DNA from: Lentilactobacillus sp. Marseille-Q4993 | GTDB lineage: Bacteria > Bacillota > Bacilli > Lactobacillales > Lactobacillaceae | Assembly (NCBI RefSeq): GCF_951230165.1 | Contig: NZ_CATNVB010000004.1 | Location: forward strand, 1 to 64,000 | Direction of reading: 5' to 3' | DNA length: 64,000 bases | Part shown: positions 30,766 to 39,790 of the stretch, piece by piece | Layout of the letters: each line of letters opens with the position of its first letter | How positions within the stretch are numbered: the stretch's first letter is position 1 | The notes under the pieces: generated by a model | The model's database searches: none | What the model saw: the letters and a program-made list of their open reading frames with translations, nothing else | Told to the model about the DNA's origin: nothing | Position numbers and translations under genes: made by a program

Positions 30766-32056
30766 TAGGAAGCTCCTTAATTGGTTTGTGAGATGAGCGA
30801 CGGAGTTTTTCGTACTGCTCCTTGAATTGTTTTTCAAACTTACCATTTTCCTTTGGTAGGTAATACTGAGCGTTTTTGATTTTATTGGGTAAATACTGTT
30901 GCTCTACCCAGTCATTTTTAAAGTCGTGAGGGTACTTATAATCATTCCCGTGGCCTAGCTTGGAGGCTCCTTTATAGTGAGCGTCCTTAAGATGATTGGG
31001 AATATCACCATAGTTACCAGATTTAACGTCAGCAATTGCAGCATCCATTGCTGAGTAGCCCGAATTTGATTTAGGGCTTAAACACAGCTCGATAATGGAA
31101 TCCGCTAGTGGAATTCTGCCTTCAGGGAGCCCGAGTTGCTTGGCAGCAGCCACGGCTTCTACTGTTCGTGAACAGGCACTTGGATTAGCAAGACCGATAT
31201 CCTCGTATGCAATAACCATCAAGCGTCTCATCAAACTATTCAAATCACCTGATTCAATCAATCGAGCTGCGTAATGAAGAGCAGCATCAACGTCTGAACC
31301 ACGAATTGATTTTTGAAAGGCAGAAATAACGTCATAATGGGCGTCGCCGTCTTTATCTGACACGAGAGCCTTACGCTGAAGACATTCTTCGATAATTGGT
31401 AGGGTAACCTTGATGTTGCCATCCGTATCTGATTCGGTTGACCGGACTGCTAGCTCTAACGCGTTAAGTGCTGTCCGTAAATCCCCGTTAGTTGCTTTTG
31501 ATAACAAGTCAAGTGCGTCTGGTGCAAGATCAACAGGATAGGCACCCAGACCATTTTCGGTGTCTGCTAGGGCGCGATTGATGGCCGTCACAATATCTTC
31601 TGGCTGAAGGGGATGGACTTCAAAAATTTGAGTTCTACTTCTAATGGCTGGATTGATATTGATGTACGGGTTCTCAGTGGTTGCCCCAATCAAGATGATT
31701 GACCCATTTTCTAGCAAGGGCAGCAAGAAATCCTGTTTAGTTTTATCAAGTCTATGAATTTCATCAAGCAGTAGCACCACAGTTCCGCTCATTTTGGCTT
31801 CTTCTGCTACAATTTGAAGATCTTTTTTGGTGTCAGTAGCTGCATTTAGAATTCTAAATGCGTATTTTGTGGATCCCGCAATTGCGCTAGCAATGCTAGT
31901 TTTACCAGTTCCGGGGGGACCATATAGAATCATGGACGATAGCATTTTTGCCTTGACCATTCGACTAATGATCTTGCCTTCGCCAACAAGATCTTGTTGA
32001 CCCACGATTTCTTCAATTTTTTTGGGACGCATTCTATATGCTAATGGTTGTTGCAA
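30755..32056 (-). CDS. rarA: Replication-associated recombination protein RarA (MgsA)
   Basis: RarA is a clamp-loader-like AAA+ ATPase that acts at stalled replication forks with SSB. The 433-aa length is usual. Motifs are VGQQDLVGEGKII, the P-loop GPPGTGKTSIA, Walker B LLDEIHRLDK and sensor ATTENPYININPAIRSR; the C-terminal tetramerisation region contains YEDIGLANPSA and KYPHDF. The start is TTG complement 32056 behind GAGGAAG. Confidence 0.94.
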   Translation of the reverse strand: MQQPLAYRMRPKKIEEIVGQQDLVGEGKIISRMVKAKMLSSMILYGPPGTGKTSIASAIAGSTKYAFRILNAATDTKKDLQIVAEEAKMSGTVVLLLDEIHRLDKTKQDFLLPLLENGSIILIGATTENPYININPAIRSRTQIFEVHPLQPEDIVTAINRALADTENGLGAYPVDLAPDALDLLSKATNGDLRTALNALELAVRSTESDTDGNIKVTLPIIEECLQRKALVSDKDGDAHYDVISAFQKSIRGSDVDAALHYAARLIESGDLNSLMRRLMVIAYEDIGLANPSACSRTVEAVAAAKQLGLPEGRIPLADSIIELCLSPKSNSGYSAMDAAIADVKSGNYGDIPNHLKDAHYKGASKLGHGNDYKYPHDFKNDWVEQQYLPNKIKNAQYYLPKENGKFEKQFKEQYEKLRRSSHKPIKELPNDN

Positions 32057-32141
32057 AATAATTCTTCCTCGCTTAAAAAGTCTGAACCAATTATAACATT
32101 TAACAATGGTTGGAAAAACGGTAGAATCTTGATATGTAAAA

Positions 32142-32167
32142 TAAAAAAGCCTTGCAAAAGCAAGACT
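32142..32167 (-). terminator. Rho-independent terminator of rpsD
   Basis: On the minus strand AGTCTTGC and GCAAGGCT form an 8-bp stem with one G-U pair and are followed by six T's. Confidence 0.88.
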
Positions 32168-32182
32168 TCTCTAAATGAATTA

Positions 32183-32791
32183 TTAAAGTTTGTTGTAGTA
32201 TTCAACGATTAATGATTCATCGATATCAGCATCAAGTTCTTCACGTTGTGGAAGGCGAACCAATGAACCTTCAAGCTTGTCAGCGTCAAATTCAACGTAT
32301 TGTGGACGACCCACAACAGCTTCAACAGCATCCTTGATAACTTGAAGATCTTTGGACTTTTCACGAACAGAGATAACTTGGCCTTCTTTAACTTCGTATG
32401 AAGGAATATCAACACGTTGACCATCAACGGTGATGTGACCATGGTTAACTAATTGACGTGCTTGACGACGAGTAGTGGCTAAACCTAAACGGTAAACCAT
32501 GTTATCCAAACGTCTTTCAAGTAAAATCATGAAGTTAACACCATGCTTACCTTCACGAATCTTGCCGGCACGAACGAACAAGTTTGAGAATTGACGTTCG
32601 CTTAAACCGTACATGAAACGAAGCTTTTGCTTTTCGTGGAGCTGCAAACCGTATTCAGAAAGCTTACCGCGACGACCTTGACCATGATCACCAGGTGCGT
32701 ATGGGCGACGAGCTAATTCCTTACCAGTACCTGATAAAGAAATTCCTAAACGACGTGAGATTCTCCAACTTGGGCCTGTATATCTAGACAT
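32183..32791 (-). CDS. rpsD: 30S ribosomal protein S4
   Basis: S4 is a primary 16S rRNA binder and, in Firmicutes, represses its own mRNA. The start is ATG complement 32791 ([16 protein letters not shown], 202 aa), nine bases after GGAGG; longer in-frame readings run into the leader. The S4 RNA-binding domain [27 protein letters not shown] is complete. It lacks the Cys4 zinc site, as usual for the C-minus type. It is monocistronic with a long leader. Confidence 0.97.
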   Translation of the reverse strand: MSRYTGPSWRISRRLGISLSGTGKELARRPYAPGDHGQGRRGKLSEYGLQLHEKQKLRFMYGLSERQFSNLFVRAGKIREGKHGVNFMILLERRLDNMVYRLGLATTRRQARQLVNHGHITVDGQRVDIPSYEVKEGQVISVREKSKDLQVIKDAVEAVVGRPQYVEFDADKLEGSLVRLPQREELDADIDESLIVEYYNKL

Positions 32792-32800
32792 AAATAAAAT

Positions 32801-32958
32801 CCTCCAATTTTGTTTTGGAGTAAAATAAGCCATGTAGATTTAGTATTCGTGCATGTTGCTTTGCAACTTTCGCCCAAGCAGCCGAATGGGTTACTAATAG
32901 AACCATAAAGGCACCAACATGTTGACGAGCTTACCGTCTACTGCTGCGTTATTTTACA
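32801..32958 (-). ncRNA. Structured rpsD leader, probable S4 autoregulatory element
   Basis: The transcript from the promoter at 32967-32995 has a leader of about 170 nt. Its 5' part GTAAAATAA (32957-32949) is perfectly complementary to TTATTTTAC (32828-32820), closing most of the leader into one domain. Inside are GACG/CGTC and GTTGC/GCAAC hairpins. Directly after the closing stem CTCCAA (32820-32815) pairs with TTGGAG (32807-32802), which covers the rpsD ribosome binding site. S4 control of its own mRNA is known in Bacillus; its use here is inferred from the structure. Confidence 0.6.
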
Positions 32959-32966
32959 CAAATAAC

Positions 32967-32995
32967 ATTGTACCTAAAATAAACTGATTAGTCAA
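32967..32995 (-). promoter_or_regulatory. rpsD: Promoter of rpsD
   Basis: On the minus strand TTGACT (32995-32990) and TACAAT (32972-32967) are exactly 17 bases apart. The -35 overlaps the last codons of msrC. Confidence 0.8.
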
Positions 32996-33446
32996 TGTGG
33001 CTAGTAAATACTTCTACGAATTCAACCAATTGCTTTTCGTCATCTGCTGAGAAGCGATCAAGTGAAGGTGAATCGATATCCAAAACCCCGATTCCCTTGC
33101 CGTCTTTATAGATAGGAACAACAATTTCTGATTTTGAGTTTGCATCACAGGCGATATGACCGGCGAATTGGTTAACATCTGGCACTCGAAGTGGCTTTTG
33201 GTTTACAAATGAAGTGCCACAAACACCATCACCTGGTTTGATGTGCATACATGCCACATTTCCTTGAAAGGGTCCCAAAATCAATTCATCATTGGCCTCT
33301 GAGTAGTTGTAGAAACCAACCCAGTTAATATCAGATAGGGATTGGTTGAGTAGTGCGGACGCATTGGCCATATTGGCAGTTAAATCGGTTTCGTCAGTTA
33401 ACAGAGCATCAAGTTGCTGGTTAACTAAGTTTTTAACTTCTTGCAT
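32988..33446 (-). CDS. msrC: Free methionine-(R)-sulfoxide reductase (GAF domain)
   Basis: The 152-aa single GAF-domain protein reduces free Met-R-sulfoxide through Cys chemistry. The three conserved cysteines are Cys66, Cys76 and Cys100, with the same spacing as in E. coli fRMsr (84, 94, 118), in NVACMHI, GVCGTSF and HIACDANSKSEIVVPI. It is followed closely by rpsD, whose promoter overlaps its end. It diverges from ezrA. Confidence 0.92.
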   Translation of the reverse strand: MQEVKNLVNQQLDALLTDETDLTANMANASALLNQSLSDINWVGFYNYSEANDELILGPFQGNVACMHIKPGDGVCGTSFVNQKPLRVPDVNQFAGHIACDANSKSEIVVPIYKDGKGIGVLDIDSPSLDRFSADDEKQLVEFVEVFTSHID

Positions 33447-33491
33447 AAGAGAACCTCGCTTTAAAAATTTTATGGTGCTAACGTTCTACTA

Positions 33492-33500
33492 TGATATAAT
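33492..33500 (+). promoter_or_regulatory. ezrA: Extended -10 promoter of ezrA
   Basis: TGA followed by a perfect TATAAT lies about 108 bases before the ezrA ATG, in the gap that diverges from msrC. Confidence 0.5.
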
Positions 33501-33608
33501 TCACATTAGAGCGGTTTTAATTTATTTATACATAATAAAGTGTTTGCGCAAATTTTACTATCTTTTTGTGCATTTTATTTAAAAAAATTGTTGGAGGATG
33601 GGGAGCTA

Positions 33609-35294
33609 ATGGTATTTCTTCTTTTAGGAATTGTCATAGTAGTAGCAATTGCATATATTTTGTTTGCGGTATACAAGAATAAGAGCGTAAAGATGGCTCA
33701 GGAGGTTGCCGACAATCGAAAAACACTGAATGAGATCCCGCTTGATGACAAATTTAGGTTGGCTGGAAAGATGAATTTGAGCGGGGAATCTCAAAAGAAG
33801 TACGACCAGTTAAAGAGTAAATATCAGGTGTTTAAAAATCGGACGTTACCAAACATTGACGCTGAAGTTGACGGTGTTAAGACAGACAGCGAAGGATACA
33901 ACTATTTTAGGACCAATGCTGATTGGAAATCAGCTAATCAGGCGATTAACAGTGCTAGCGATGAAGTGAAGGAAATTCAAGCCGAGCTTGCTCAGTTACA
34001 TGACTTAAATAAACAACATCAGCAGGCCGTTAAGGAAATTGAAGATAAGAATCAACAATTTAGGAAAACTTTACTTGAGGATAATGACAAGTTTGGTGAC
34101 AGCATCGATGAGCTTGAGAAAGTCCTTGATAGTATTGAAACCAAGTATGATAAGTTTACGGAATTAACCGAAAATGGTGATCCTGATAGTGCTGAGCAAG
34201 TTCTTGCCCAGTTAAAAGACGATTCCAACAAGCTTGAGGGGTATTTGGATAAAGTACCATCTTTAATGAGTACCCTTAACACTGAAATGGTTGAACAGCT
34301 AAATGAAATTGAATCTGGTTACCGTCAGATGAAAACTGATCATTATAATTTCAAACCGGATGATATCTTACAACGAGTTGCCAAATTGCGGGATCAGCGC
34401 CAAGACAATCTAGAAATTCTTAATAAGCTAGATACCGGCTTAACTCAAAAGAACATCAACGATATGGAAGCGGAAATCGATAAGTTATACGATCGACTTG
34501 AGCTGGAGTTAAACAGCCGGAAAAAGGTTGAGAAGCGTCGTAAAGTTATGGCTGAGTACATTGACCATGTTAACCGCCAAAGCAGTGATTTGGATGAAAA
34601 ACTAAAGAAACTATCAATTACTTTTGACCTTAACCATTCGGAAATTGAGAATGCTCGTCAGTACGAAACACAAGTCGTTTCGATTAAAAAACAATATGAC
34701 CAGGACAGCGAAGCCATTAAGAACGGCCAGGCGGTTTACTCCGAAATTGCGGTTAAACAGGATCAAACCAAAAAGGATTTGTCACAAATCGAATCTTCCC
34801 AAACTCAACTATTTGAATCAGTAGTTGGCATTCCGGAAAAAGAAAGAGTTGCTCGTGAGGCTTTAATGAAGTTCGACTTGGAGCTTAGAAACAAGAAGCG
34901 CCGAGTAGATAATTTAAATTTGCCTGGACTTCCTGATGATTACAGAAATGAATTTTCAGCTGTTGTTCGCGAAGTCGAACGATTAGATGATTCAATCAAC
35001 TTGCCAAAGGTCAACGTGGATGACATTACTAAACAAGTAATTATGATTCAATCTGATATGGATAGCTTGGAGGAATCAACTTCCAGTTTGATTAGGAGTG
35101 CAACCGAGGCTGAACAGGCGATGCAGTTTTCGAATCGATACGTTGCAAGTAATGAAGCGATTGCCACAGCAAGTGCGAAAGCTATAAACTTGTTTGATCA
35201 TGAATATGATTATCAAAAAAGCCTAGAAGTGATAACAGCAGCACTAGATGAAGAAAAGCCCGGTAGTTTAGATAAACTATTTAATAAAGACTAA
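33609..35294 (+). CDS. ezrA: Septation ring formation regulator EzrA
   Basis: EzrA is a membrane-anchored spectrin-like protein that restrains FtsZ rings and links them to wall synthesis. From ATG 33609 (MVFLLLGIVIVVAIAYILF) it is 561 aa, as in Bacillus (562). One N-terminal membrane helix is followed by an all-helical, Gln/Glu/Lys-rich coiled-coil body. GGAGG and GGGGAG sites precede this ATG; an upstream in-frame ATG would add a non-homologous 23 residues. The ezrA-nifS-thiI order is kept from Bacillus. Confidence 0.92.
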   Translation: MVFLLLGIVIVVAIAYILFAVYKNKSVKMAQEVADNRKTLNEIPLDDKFRLAGKMNLSGESQKKYDQLKSKYQVFKNRTLPNIDAEVDGVKTDSEGYNYFRTNADWKSANQAINSASDEVKEIQAELAQLHDLNKQHQQAVKEIEDKNQQFRKTLLEDNDKFGDSIDELEKVLDSIETKYDKFTELTENGDPDSAEQVLAQLKDDSNKLEGYLDKVPSLMSTLNTEMVEQLNEIESGYRQMKTDHYNFKPDDILQRVAKLRDQRQDNLEILNKLDTGLTQKNINDMEAEIDKLYDRLELELNSRKKVEKRRKVMAEYIDHVNRQSSDLDEKLKKLSITFDLNHSEIENARQYETQVVSIKKQYDQDSEAIKNGQAVYSEIAVKQDQTKKDLSQIESSQTQLFESVVGIPEKERVAREALMKFDLELRNKKRRVDNLNLPGLPDDYRNEFSAVVREVERLDDSINLPKVNVDDITKQVIMIQSDMDSLEESTSSLIRSATEAEQAMQFSNRYVASNEAIATASAKAINLFDHEYDYQKSLEVITAALDEEKPGSLDKLFNKD

Positions 35295-35295
35295 G

Positions 35296-35331
35296 ACCAT
35301 TCGTCAGCTAAGCCGATGATGGCCTTTTTTT
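35296..35331 (+). terminator. Terminator after ezrA
   Basis: An imperfect hairpin (GACCATTCGTC against GATGATGGCC) is followed by seven T's. Confidence 0.7.
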
Positions 35332-35378
35332 GTTGACTCAAAGTGTTGGTATCACGCCTGGTAATCGTTTTCATTGCA

Positions 35379-35407
35379 TTGAATAGTAAATTCAAGTAAC
35401 TTATAGG
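35379..35407 (+). promoter_or_regulatory. Promoter candidate of the YcaC-like hydrolase gene
   Basis: TTGAAT (35379-35384) and TATAGG (35402-35407) are 17 bases apart and 37 bases before the ATG. Confidence 0.45.
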
Positions 35408-35443
35408 TGTTCATGATATCTAAAGTAAACGGGGGATAATACG

Positions 35444-36064
35444 ATGACTAGTTTAGACAAACGGATAGGAACAACCGATGAACTAATGAGCCCGGACGAT
35501 ACTGCGTTTTTACTTATTGATTACCAACCAACGCAGATCAATTCAATCAACTCAATGGATAGAGCTCAGTTAGTAAAGAACATTGTGCTGACTACAAAGT
35601 TAGTGGCAGCTTATGATATTCCGATTATTTTATCGACGGTTAACGTTGCTTCGGGTCAAAACCAAGATACTGTGCCTCAGTTGAAAGAAGTTTTACCCGG
35701 GGTTAAAAGTTATGATAGAACCTCGATCAATGCCTGGGAAGACAAGGATTTCCTTCAAGCAGTAAAGGATACAAAACGACACAAGCTAATTATTGCCGCC
35801 TTGTGGACAGAAGCCTGCTTAACATTTCCAACTCTAGATGCTCTGAAGGAAGGCTATCAAGTATTCCCCGTTGTAGATGCAGTTGGGGGGACGTCCACGA
35901 TTGCTCATGAAACAGCATTAAGAAGGGTGGAAAATGCGGGGGCTCAATTAACAACGATTGCCCAATTAGCATGTGAGCTTCAGCGAGACTGGAACCGGAA
36001 GGAAACTGTGCCGGCCTTTGTTCAGACAATGCTTGATGCCGGTATCTTCTTAAAACTTAGCTAG
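35444..36064 (+). CDS. Isochorismatase-fold hydrolase (YcaC-like)
   Basis: The 206-aa cysteine hydrolase has the catalytic Asp in FLLIDYQPTQ, and the nucleophile Cys in ALWTEACLTFPTLDAL followed by a VVDAVGGTS segment, the pattern of the YcaC subgroup. Substrates of YcaC enzymes are not known; nicotinamidase and true isochorismatase patterns fit less well. It may share a transcript with the next gene, 21 bases downstream. It is inserted between ezrA and the desulfurase relative to the Bacillus order. Confidence 0.82.
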   Translation: MTSLDKRIGTTDELMSPDDTAFLLIDYQPTQINSINSMDRAQLVKNIVLTTKLVAAYDIPIILSTVNVASGQNQDTVPQLKEVLPGVKSYDRTSINAWEDKDFLQAVKDTKRHKLIIAALWTEACLTFPTLDALKEGYQVFPVVDAVGGTSTIAHETALRRVENAGAQLTTIAQLACELQRDWNRKETVPAFVQTMLDAGIFLKLS

Positions 36065-36085
36065 AAACAACGAGGAGGACGTATC

Positions 36086-36433
36086 ATGTTGGATGTTAAG
36101 GACTCGATTGAAAAACTTTCGTGGGATGTTAACCACCATTATCTTCACGTGAAGAATCAACATGAATTTATGAGACGCATCGCGATTCAATTTGAATTAG
36201 CTTATACTGACTTTCGGGTGATTCAGATGGCACTCCAATTGTCTGGGGACGAGAATCATCAATTATTGGCAGATTTTACCAGTGCTTACGATGATGTATT
36301 CAAATTTGAATCTGAGTTTGCGGAAAATGGCCTGGATGGATTCAACGATAAATATGGTGACCAGATTGATGAATATGGTCAGGCCGTTGATAAGCTCAAC
36401 CAAGAAATTGACAAGATAAAGAAACTTCAATAA
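36086..36433 (+). CDS. Hypothetical acidic helical protein
   Basis: I do not recognise this 115-aa protein. It is acidic, without signal or membrane segment, and predicted mostly helical with Asp/Glu-rich C-terminal heptads (QAVDKLNQEIDKIKKL). A clear GAGGAGG site supports ATG 36086, and a terminator follows, so it is a real gene, co-transcribed with the YcaC-like hydrolase. No function is proposed. Confidence 0.75.
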   Translation: MLDVKDSIEKLSWDVNHHYLHVKNQHEFMRRIAIQFELAYTDFRVIQMALQLSGDENHQLLADFTSAYDDVFKFESEFAENGLDGFNDKYGDQIDEYGQAVDKLNQEIDKIKKLQ

Positions 36434-36439
36434 AAAGAT

Positions 36440-36470
36440 AAAAGTCGGTGGTTAACCGGCTTTTTATTTT
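36440..36470 (+). terminator. Rho-independent terminator
   Basis: A 10-bp stem with one G-U pair (36440-36449 with 36455-36464) and a T-rich tail. Confidence 0.85.
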
Positions 36471-36544
36471 TGGCCATTTGTTGTATTATCATTGGAGTTA
36501 GTTTATTGGAGTCGAACCAATAAATTCAGAGAAGAAGGTTTCAG

Positions 36545-37690
36545 ATGATTTATTTTGATAATAGCGCAACGACACAGGCGTTACCTGAAGTAGTTGATAC
36601 TTACGATAAAGTTAGTAAGAGTATTTGGGGTAACCCATCGAGTTTGCACAATTTTGGTGAGAAGGCATTTAATCTTTTAGAGCAGTCAAGAAAGCAAATA
36701 GCTGACTTACTGCACGTTAATGCTGATGAAATCTACTTTACGAGTGGCGGAACCGAAGGGGACAACTGGGTCCTCAAGGGAACCGCAATCGAAAAGCGGG
36801 AGTACGGGAAGCATTTGATTACGACTTCCGTTGAACATCCAGCAATCCACAACTCAATGGAGCAGCTGAAGCAACTTGGGTTTGATGTTACCTACTTATC
36901 GGTTGATGATGAGGGTAGAATTGACCCTGAAGAGTTGAAACAGGCAATTAGGCCTGATACAACATTAGTTTCAGTTATGGCTGTTAACAATGAAATTGGG
37001 ACGATTCAACCACTTAAAGAAGTGGCCGATATTTTACGGGATCATCCTAAAATTCATTTTCATGTTGATGCCGTCCAAGGAATTGGAAAGGGAATCCAAG
37101 ACTTGATCATGAATGATCGGGTTGATTTTGTTACTTTTTCTGGCCATAAATTCCATGCTCCTCGCGGGACTGGTTTTATTTATGCCAAACGAGGCAGACG
37201 AATCGCACCACTGATGAATGGCGGTGGTCAGGAAAAGAATCAACGGTCTGGAACTGAGAATGTTCCGGCAATTGCAGCTATGGCAAAAGCCCTTCGGTTG
37301 TTATTAGACAAGGAATCTAAAGCAAACCAAATGGAGCGGGAAATCAAGCAGTTGATCAGTGATCATATTCAGAAGTTTGATAAAATCGTACCGTTTTCTA
37401 AGAATACTGATGGCTTCGCCCCCCACATTCTGTGTTTTGCAATCACTGGGGTTCGTGGTGAGACCATCGTTCATGCGTTTGAAGAACATGGAATCTATAT
37501 TTCAACAACTAGTGCTTGCTCATCTAAGAAGCATCTAGCATCTAGTACGTTGACGGCGATGAATGTGCCTGAAAACGTCTCAACTAGTGCTGTTAGAATT
37601 TCACTAGGTGATCAAAACACGGTTGCTGAAGCTCACGAGTTTATCAGTGTGTTTGATGAATTATACAAGGAATTTGATAAGTTAAGTTAA
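36545..37690 (+). CDS. Cysteine desulfurase (NifS/IscS family, ThiI partner)
   Basis: This PLP enzyme takes sulfur from cysteine as a persulfide. The 381-aa protein has the PLP lysine in [13 protein letters not shown], the His of SVEHPAI, the substrate Arg region [10 protein letters not shown] and the catalytic Cys in [10 protein letters not shown]. It lies 11 bases before thiI, as NifZ does in Bacillus, so sulfur delivery for tRNA 4-thiouridine is the likely job. No IscU or SufU is nearby. Confidence 0.92.
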   Translation: MIYFDNSATTQALPEVVDTYDKVSKSIWGNPSSLHNFGEKAFNLLEQSRKQIADLLHVNADEIYFTSGGTEGDNWVLKGTAIEKREYGKHLITTSVEHPAIHNSMEQLKQLGFDVTYLSVDDEGRIDPEELKQAIRPDTTLVSVMAVNNEIGTIQPLKEVADILRDHPKIHFHVDAVQGIGKGIQDLIMNDRVDFVTFSGHKFHAPRGTGFIYAKRGRRIAPLMNGGGQEKNQRSGTENVPAIAAMAKALRLLLDKESKANQMEREIKQLISDHIQKFDKIVPFSKNTDGFAPHILCFAITGVRGETIVHAFEEHGIYISTTSACSSKKHLASSTLTAMNVPENVSTSAVRISLGDQNTVAEAHEFISVFDELYKEFDKLS

Positions 37691-37701
37691 GGAGCTATTT
37701 A

Positions 37702-38919
37702 ATGAGATACAGTGAAATAATGGTTCGCTACGGCGAGCTGTCGACGAAGGGAAAGAACCGAAAAGATTTTATCAAGCAGCTTGGTAAGAACGTTCGGGCG
37801 GTTCTTTCTGAATATCCTGAAGTTGGGGTTAAAGCTCAACGGGATCGCCTTCACGTTACATTGAACGGTGCTGATGATAAGCCAGTTATGGATGATTTGC
37901 AGCGTGTTTTTGGGATTGAAAACTTTTCACCATCAGTTCAAGTTGAAAAGGACATCGAGAGTATCAAAGACACTGCTCTGACGATGGTTCAGGAACAGTT
38001 TAAACCGGGAATGACGTTCAAAATTCAAACAAAGCGTCAGGATAAAAATTTTGAATATCATACTGATCAAATCAACAATATTTTGGGTGACCATATCTTG
38101 GAAAACGTCGAGGGAATTACCGTCGACGTTAAGCATCCTGATATTGAGATCAGAGTTGAAATTCGAATGAACGGAGTCTTTCTTTCATCTGAAACAATCA
38201 AGGGTGCCGGTGGATTACCAGTTGGAACTGGTGGTCGGGCAACAATGATGTTATCTGGTGGAATCGACTCGCCGGTTGCCTCATACATGGGGATGAAGCG
38301 GGGAGTGAAAATTGATATGATTCATTTTTACAGTCCTCCATACACTAGTGTTCAGGCTCTTTCTAAGGCCAAACAACTGACTTCTGTTTTGGCAAAGTAC
38401 TCTGGTGGAATTCAATTTATTGCCGTTCCATTCACCGAGGTCCAAGAAACCATCAAGGAAAAGGTTCCTGAAGGCTATTTGATGACGATTCAAAGACGAA
38501 TGATGCTGAGAATCGCTGCTGAAATCACCAAATCTCGTCATTGTAAGGGAATCTTCAATGGTGAGGCCCTTGGTCAAGTTGCTTCCCAGACCCTTGAAAG
38601 TATGATGGCAATCAACGACGTTACTGAGTTGCCAATTTTACGACCATTAATTTCAATGGACAAGACCGATATTATTGAAATTGCAAAAAAGATTGGGACT
38701 TATGACCTATCAATTATGCCATTTGAAGACTGTTGTACTATCTTCACGCCACCTTCGCCCAAAACGAGACCTGACTTGGAGAAGACGCGTAAGTTCGAAC
38801 AATATATCGATGTTGAGGGATTGATGAAGCGGTCAATTGAGGGCATCAAGATTACTGATATCAAGCCAAACGAAGACTATATGAACGCCGATGCTGATAT
38901 TTTTGCTGAATTACTTTAG
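37702..38919 (+). CDS. thiI: tRNA 4-thiouridine synthase ThiI
   Basis: ThiI adenylates and thiolates U8 of tRNA, a UV-sensing modification. The 405-aa protein has an N-terminal ferredoxin-like and THUMP region (about residues 1-165) and a PP-loop ATPase domain ([14 protein letters not shown]). The C-terminal rhodanese domain of the E. coli enzyme is absent, as in other Firmicutes, so the paired desulfurase must hand over sulfur directly. The Cys pair in FEDCCTIF is conserved. Confidence 0.95.
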   Translation: MRYSEIMVRYGELSTKGKNRKDFIKQLGKNVRAVLSEYPEVGVKAQRDRLHVTLNGADDKPVMDDLQRVFGIENFSPSVQVEKDIESIKDTALTMVQEQFKPGMTFKIQTKRQDKNFEYHTDQINNILGDHILENVEGITVDVKHPDIEIRVEIRMNGVFLSSETIKGAGGLPVGTGGRATMMLSGGIDSPVASYMGMKRGVKIDMIHFYSPPYTSVQALSKAKQLTSVLAKYSGGIQFIAVPFTEVQETIKEKVPEGYLMTIQRRMMLRIAAEITKSRHCKGIFNGEALGQVASQTLESMMAINDVTELPILRPLISMDKTDIIEIAKKIGTYDLSIMPFEDCCTIFTPPSPKTRPDLEKTRKFEQYIDVEGLMKRSIEGIKITDIKPNEDYMNADADIFAELL

Positions 38920-38992
38920 GGTTTAGACTAGCAGTTTTGGTCATTTTATTTTAAAGTATAAGTAACCTTTCAAGTACAAAGGAGTGCTGGAT

Positions 38993-39502
38993 ATGCAAGT
39001 TACAATCGAAGGAAAAGAAGAACAGTTATACGGTGAACCACCAGTAATTGGTGATAAGTTGCCTAAATTTAAGTTAGAAGATAAAGATGGTAACAAAGTT
39101 AAGACCGCTGACATTATCGGTAAGGTTACTTTGATTTCAACCATTCCGGATATTAACACCTCAGTCTGTTCGCTTGAAACTAGAAAGTTTAATCAACAAG
39201 CTGATAAATATTCCGATGCTCGTTTTCTAGCCATTTCCAACAATACGATTGATCAACAAAAAGATTGGTGTGCAGCTGAGGGTGTTGAAAACATTGAAAT
39301 GCTGTCAGACGAACAACTTTCTCTAGGTTATGCTATGGGAGTTTACATGCCAAACTTTGGTGCGTTGGCAAGAACGATTTTTCTTGTAGACCCAGTCGGC
39401 AAAATCGTTTACCGGCAAATCGTCGACGAATTAACTGACGAGCCAGATTACGACAAGGCCATTGAAGCTTTAAATAAAATTACAAAACGTATTGACGATT
39501 AG
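38993..39502 (+). CDS. tpx: Thiol peroxidase Tpx
   Basis: Tpx is an atypical 2-Cys peroxiredoxin that removes hydroperoxides with thioredoxin. The 169-aa protein has the peroxidatic Cys in PDINTSVCSLETRKFN and the resolving Cys in KDWCAAEG. The start is ATG 38993 behind AAAGGAG; GTG 38984 overlaps that site. The valS promoter -35 lies inside its last codons. Confidence 0.93.
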   Translation: MQVTIEGKEEQLYGEPPVIGDKLPKFKLEDKDGNKVKTADIIGKVTLISTIPDINTSVCSLETRKFNQQADKYSDARFLAISNNTIDQQKDWCAAEGVENIEMLSDEQLSLGYAMGVYMPNFGALARTIFLVDPVGKIVYRQIVDELTDEPDYDKAIEALNKITKRIDD

Positions 39503-39520
39503 AAATTAAGCGATTAATAT
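39492..39520 (+). promoter_or_regulatory. valS: Promoter of the valS T-box transcript
   Basis: TTGACG (39492-39497, inside the end of tpx) and TAATAT (39515-39520) are 17 bases apart. Confidence 0.6.
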
Positions 39521-39527
39521 TAAATGT

Positions 39528-39762
39528 ATCAAATTGCTATGAACAAGAGAGTAGCTTCTTAAAGAGTTTCAGAGAGGGTTCGGTAAAGTGAAAGAACCTA
39601 CGCTTTAAGTTGTGAAGGTAGCTTGGGAGCAGCCTATTCGATGAGAGTGGGTCGGTTAGTAATAACCGTTATCAAAGTATTTAAGTGGAGTCTCTTTTTA
39701 GGGGCCCAATTTAGGTGGTACCGCGAGCACTTCGTCCTAATTTATGGACGGGGTGCTTTTTT
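39528..39762 (+). ncRNA. T-box riboswitch, valine specifier (GTA), upstream of valS
   Basis: The loop E AGTA is at 39550-39553, the 3' strand reads GAA-G-GTA-G with specifier GTA (39618-39620), followed by CTTGGGAG. The T-box AGGTGGTACCGCG is at 39713-39725 and the terminator at 39726-39762. Uncharged tRNA-Val should stabilise the antiterminator and switch valS on. The specifier agrees with the gene it controls. Confidence 0.93.
39726..39762 (+). terminator. T-box terminator before valS
   Basis: AGCACTTCGTCC (39726-39737) pairs with GGACGGGGTGCT (39746-39757), then a T-run. Confidence 0.9.
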
Positions 39763-39790
39763 GTACCCGGAGAAAAAGGAGATTGATTAG

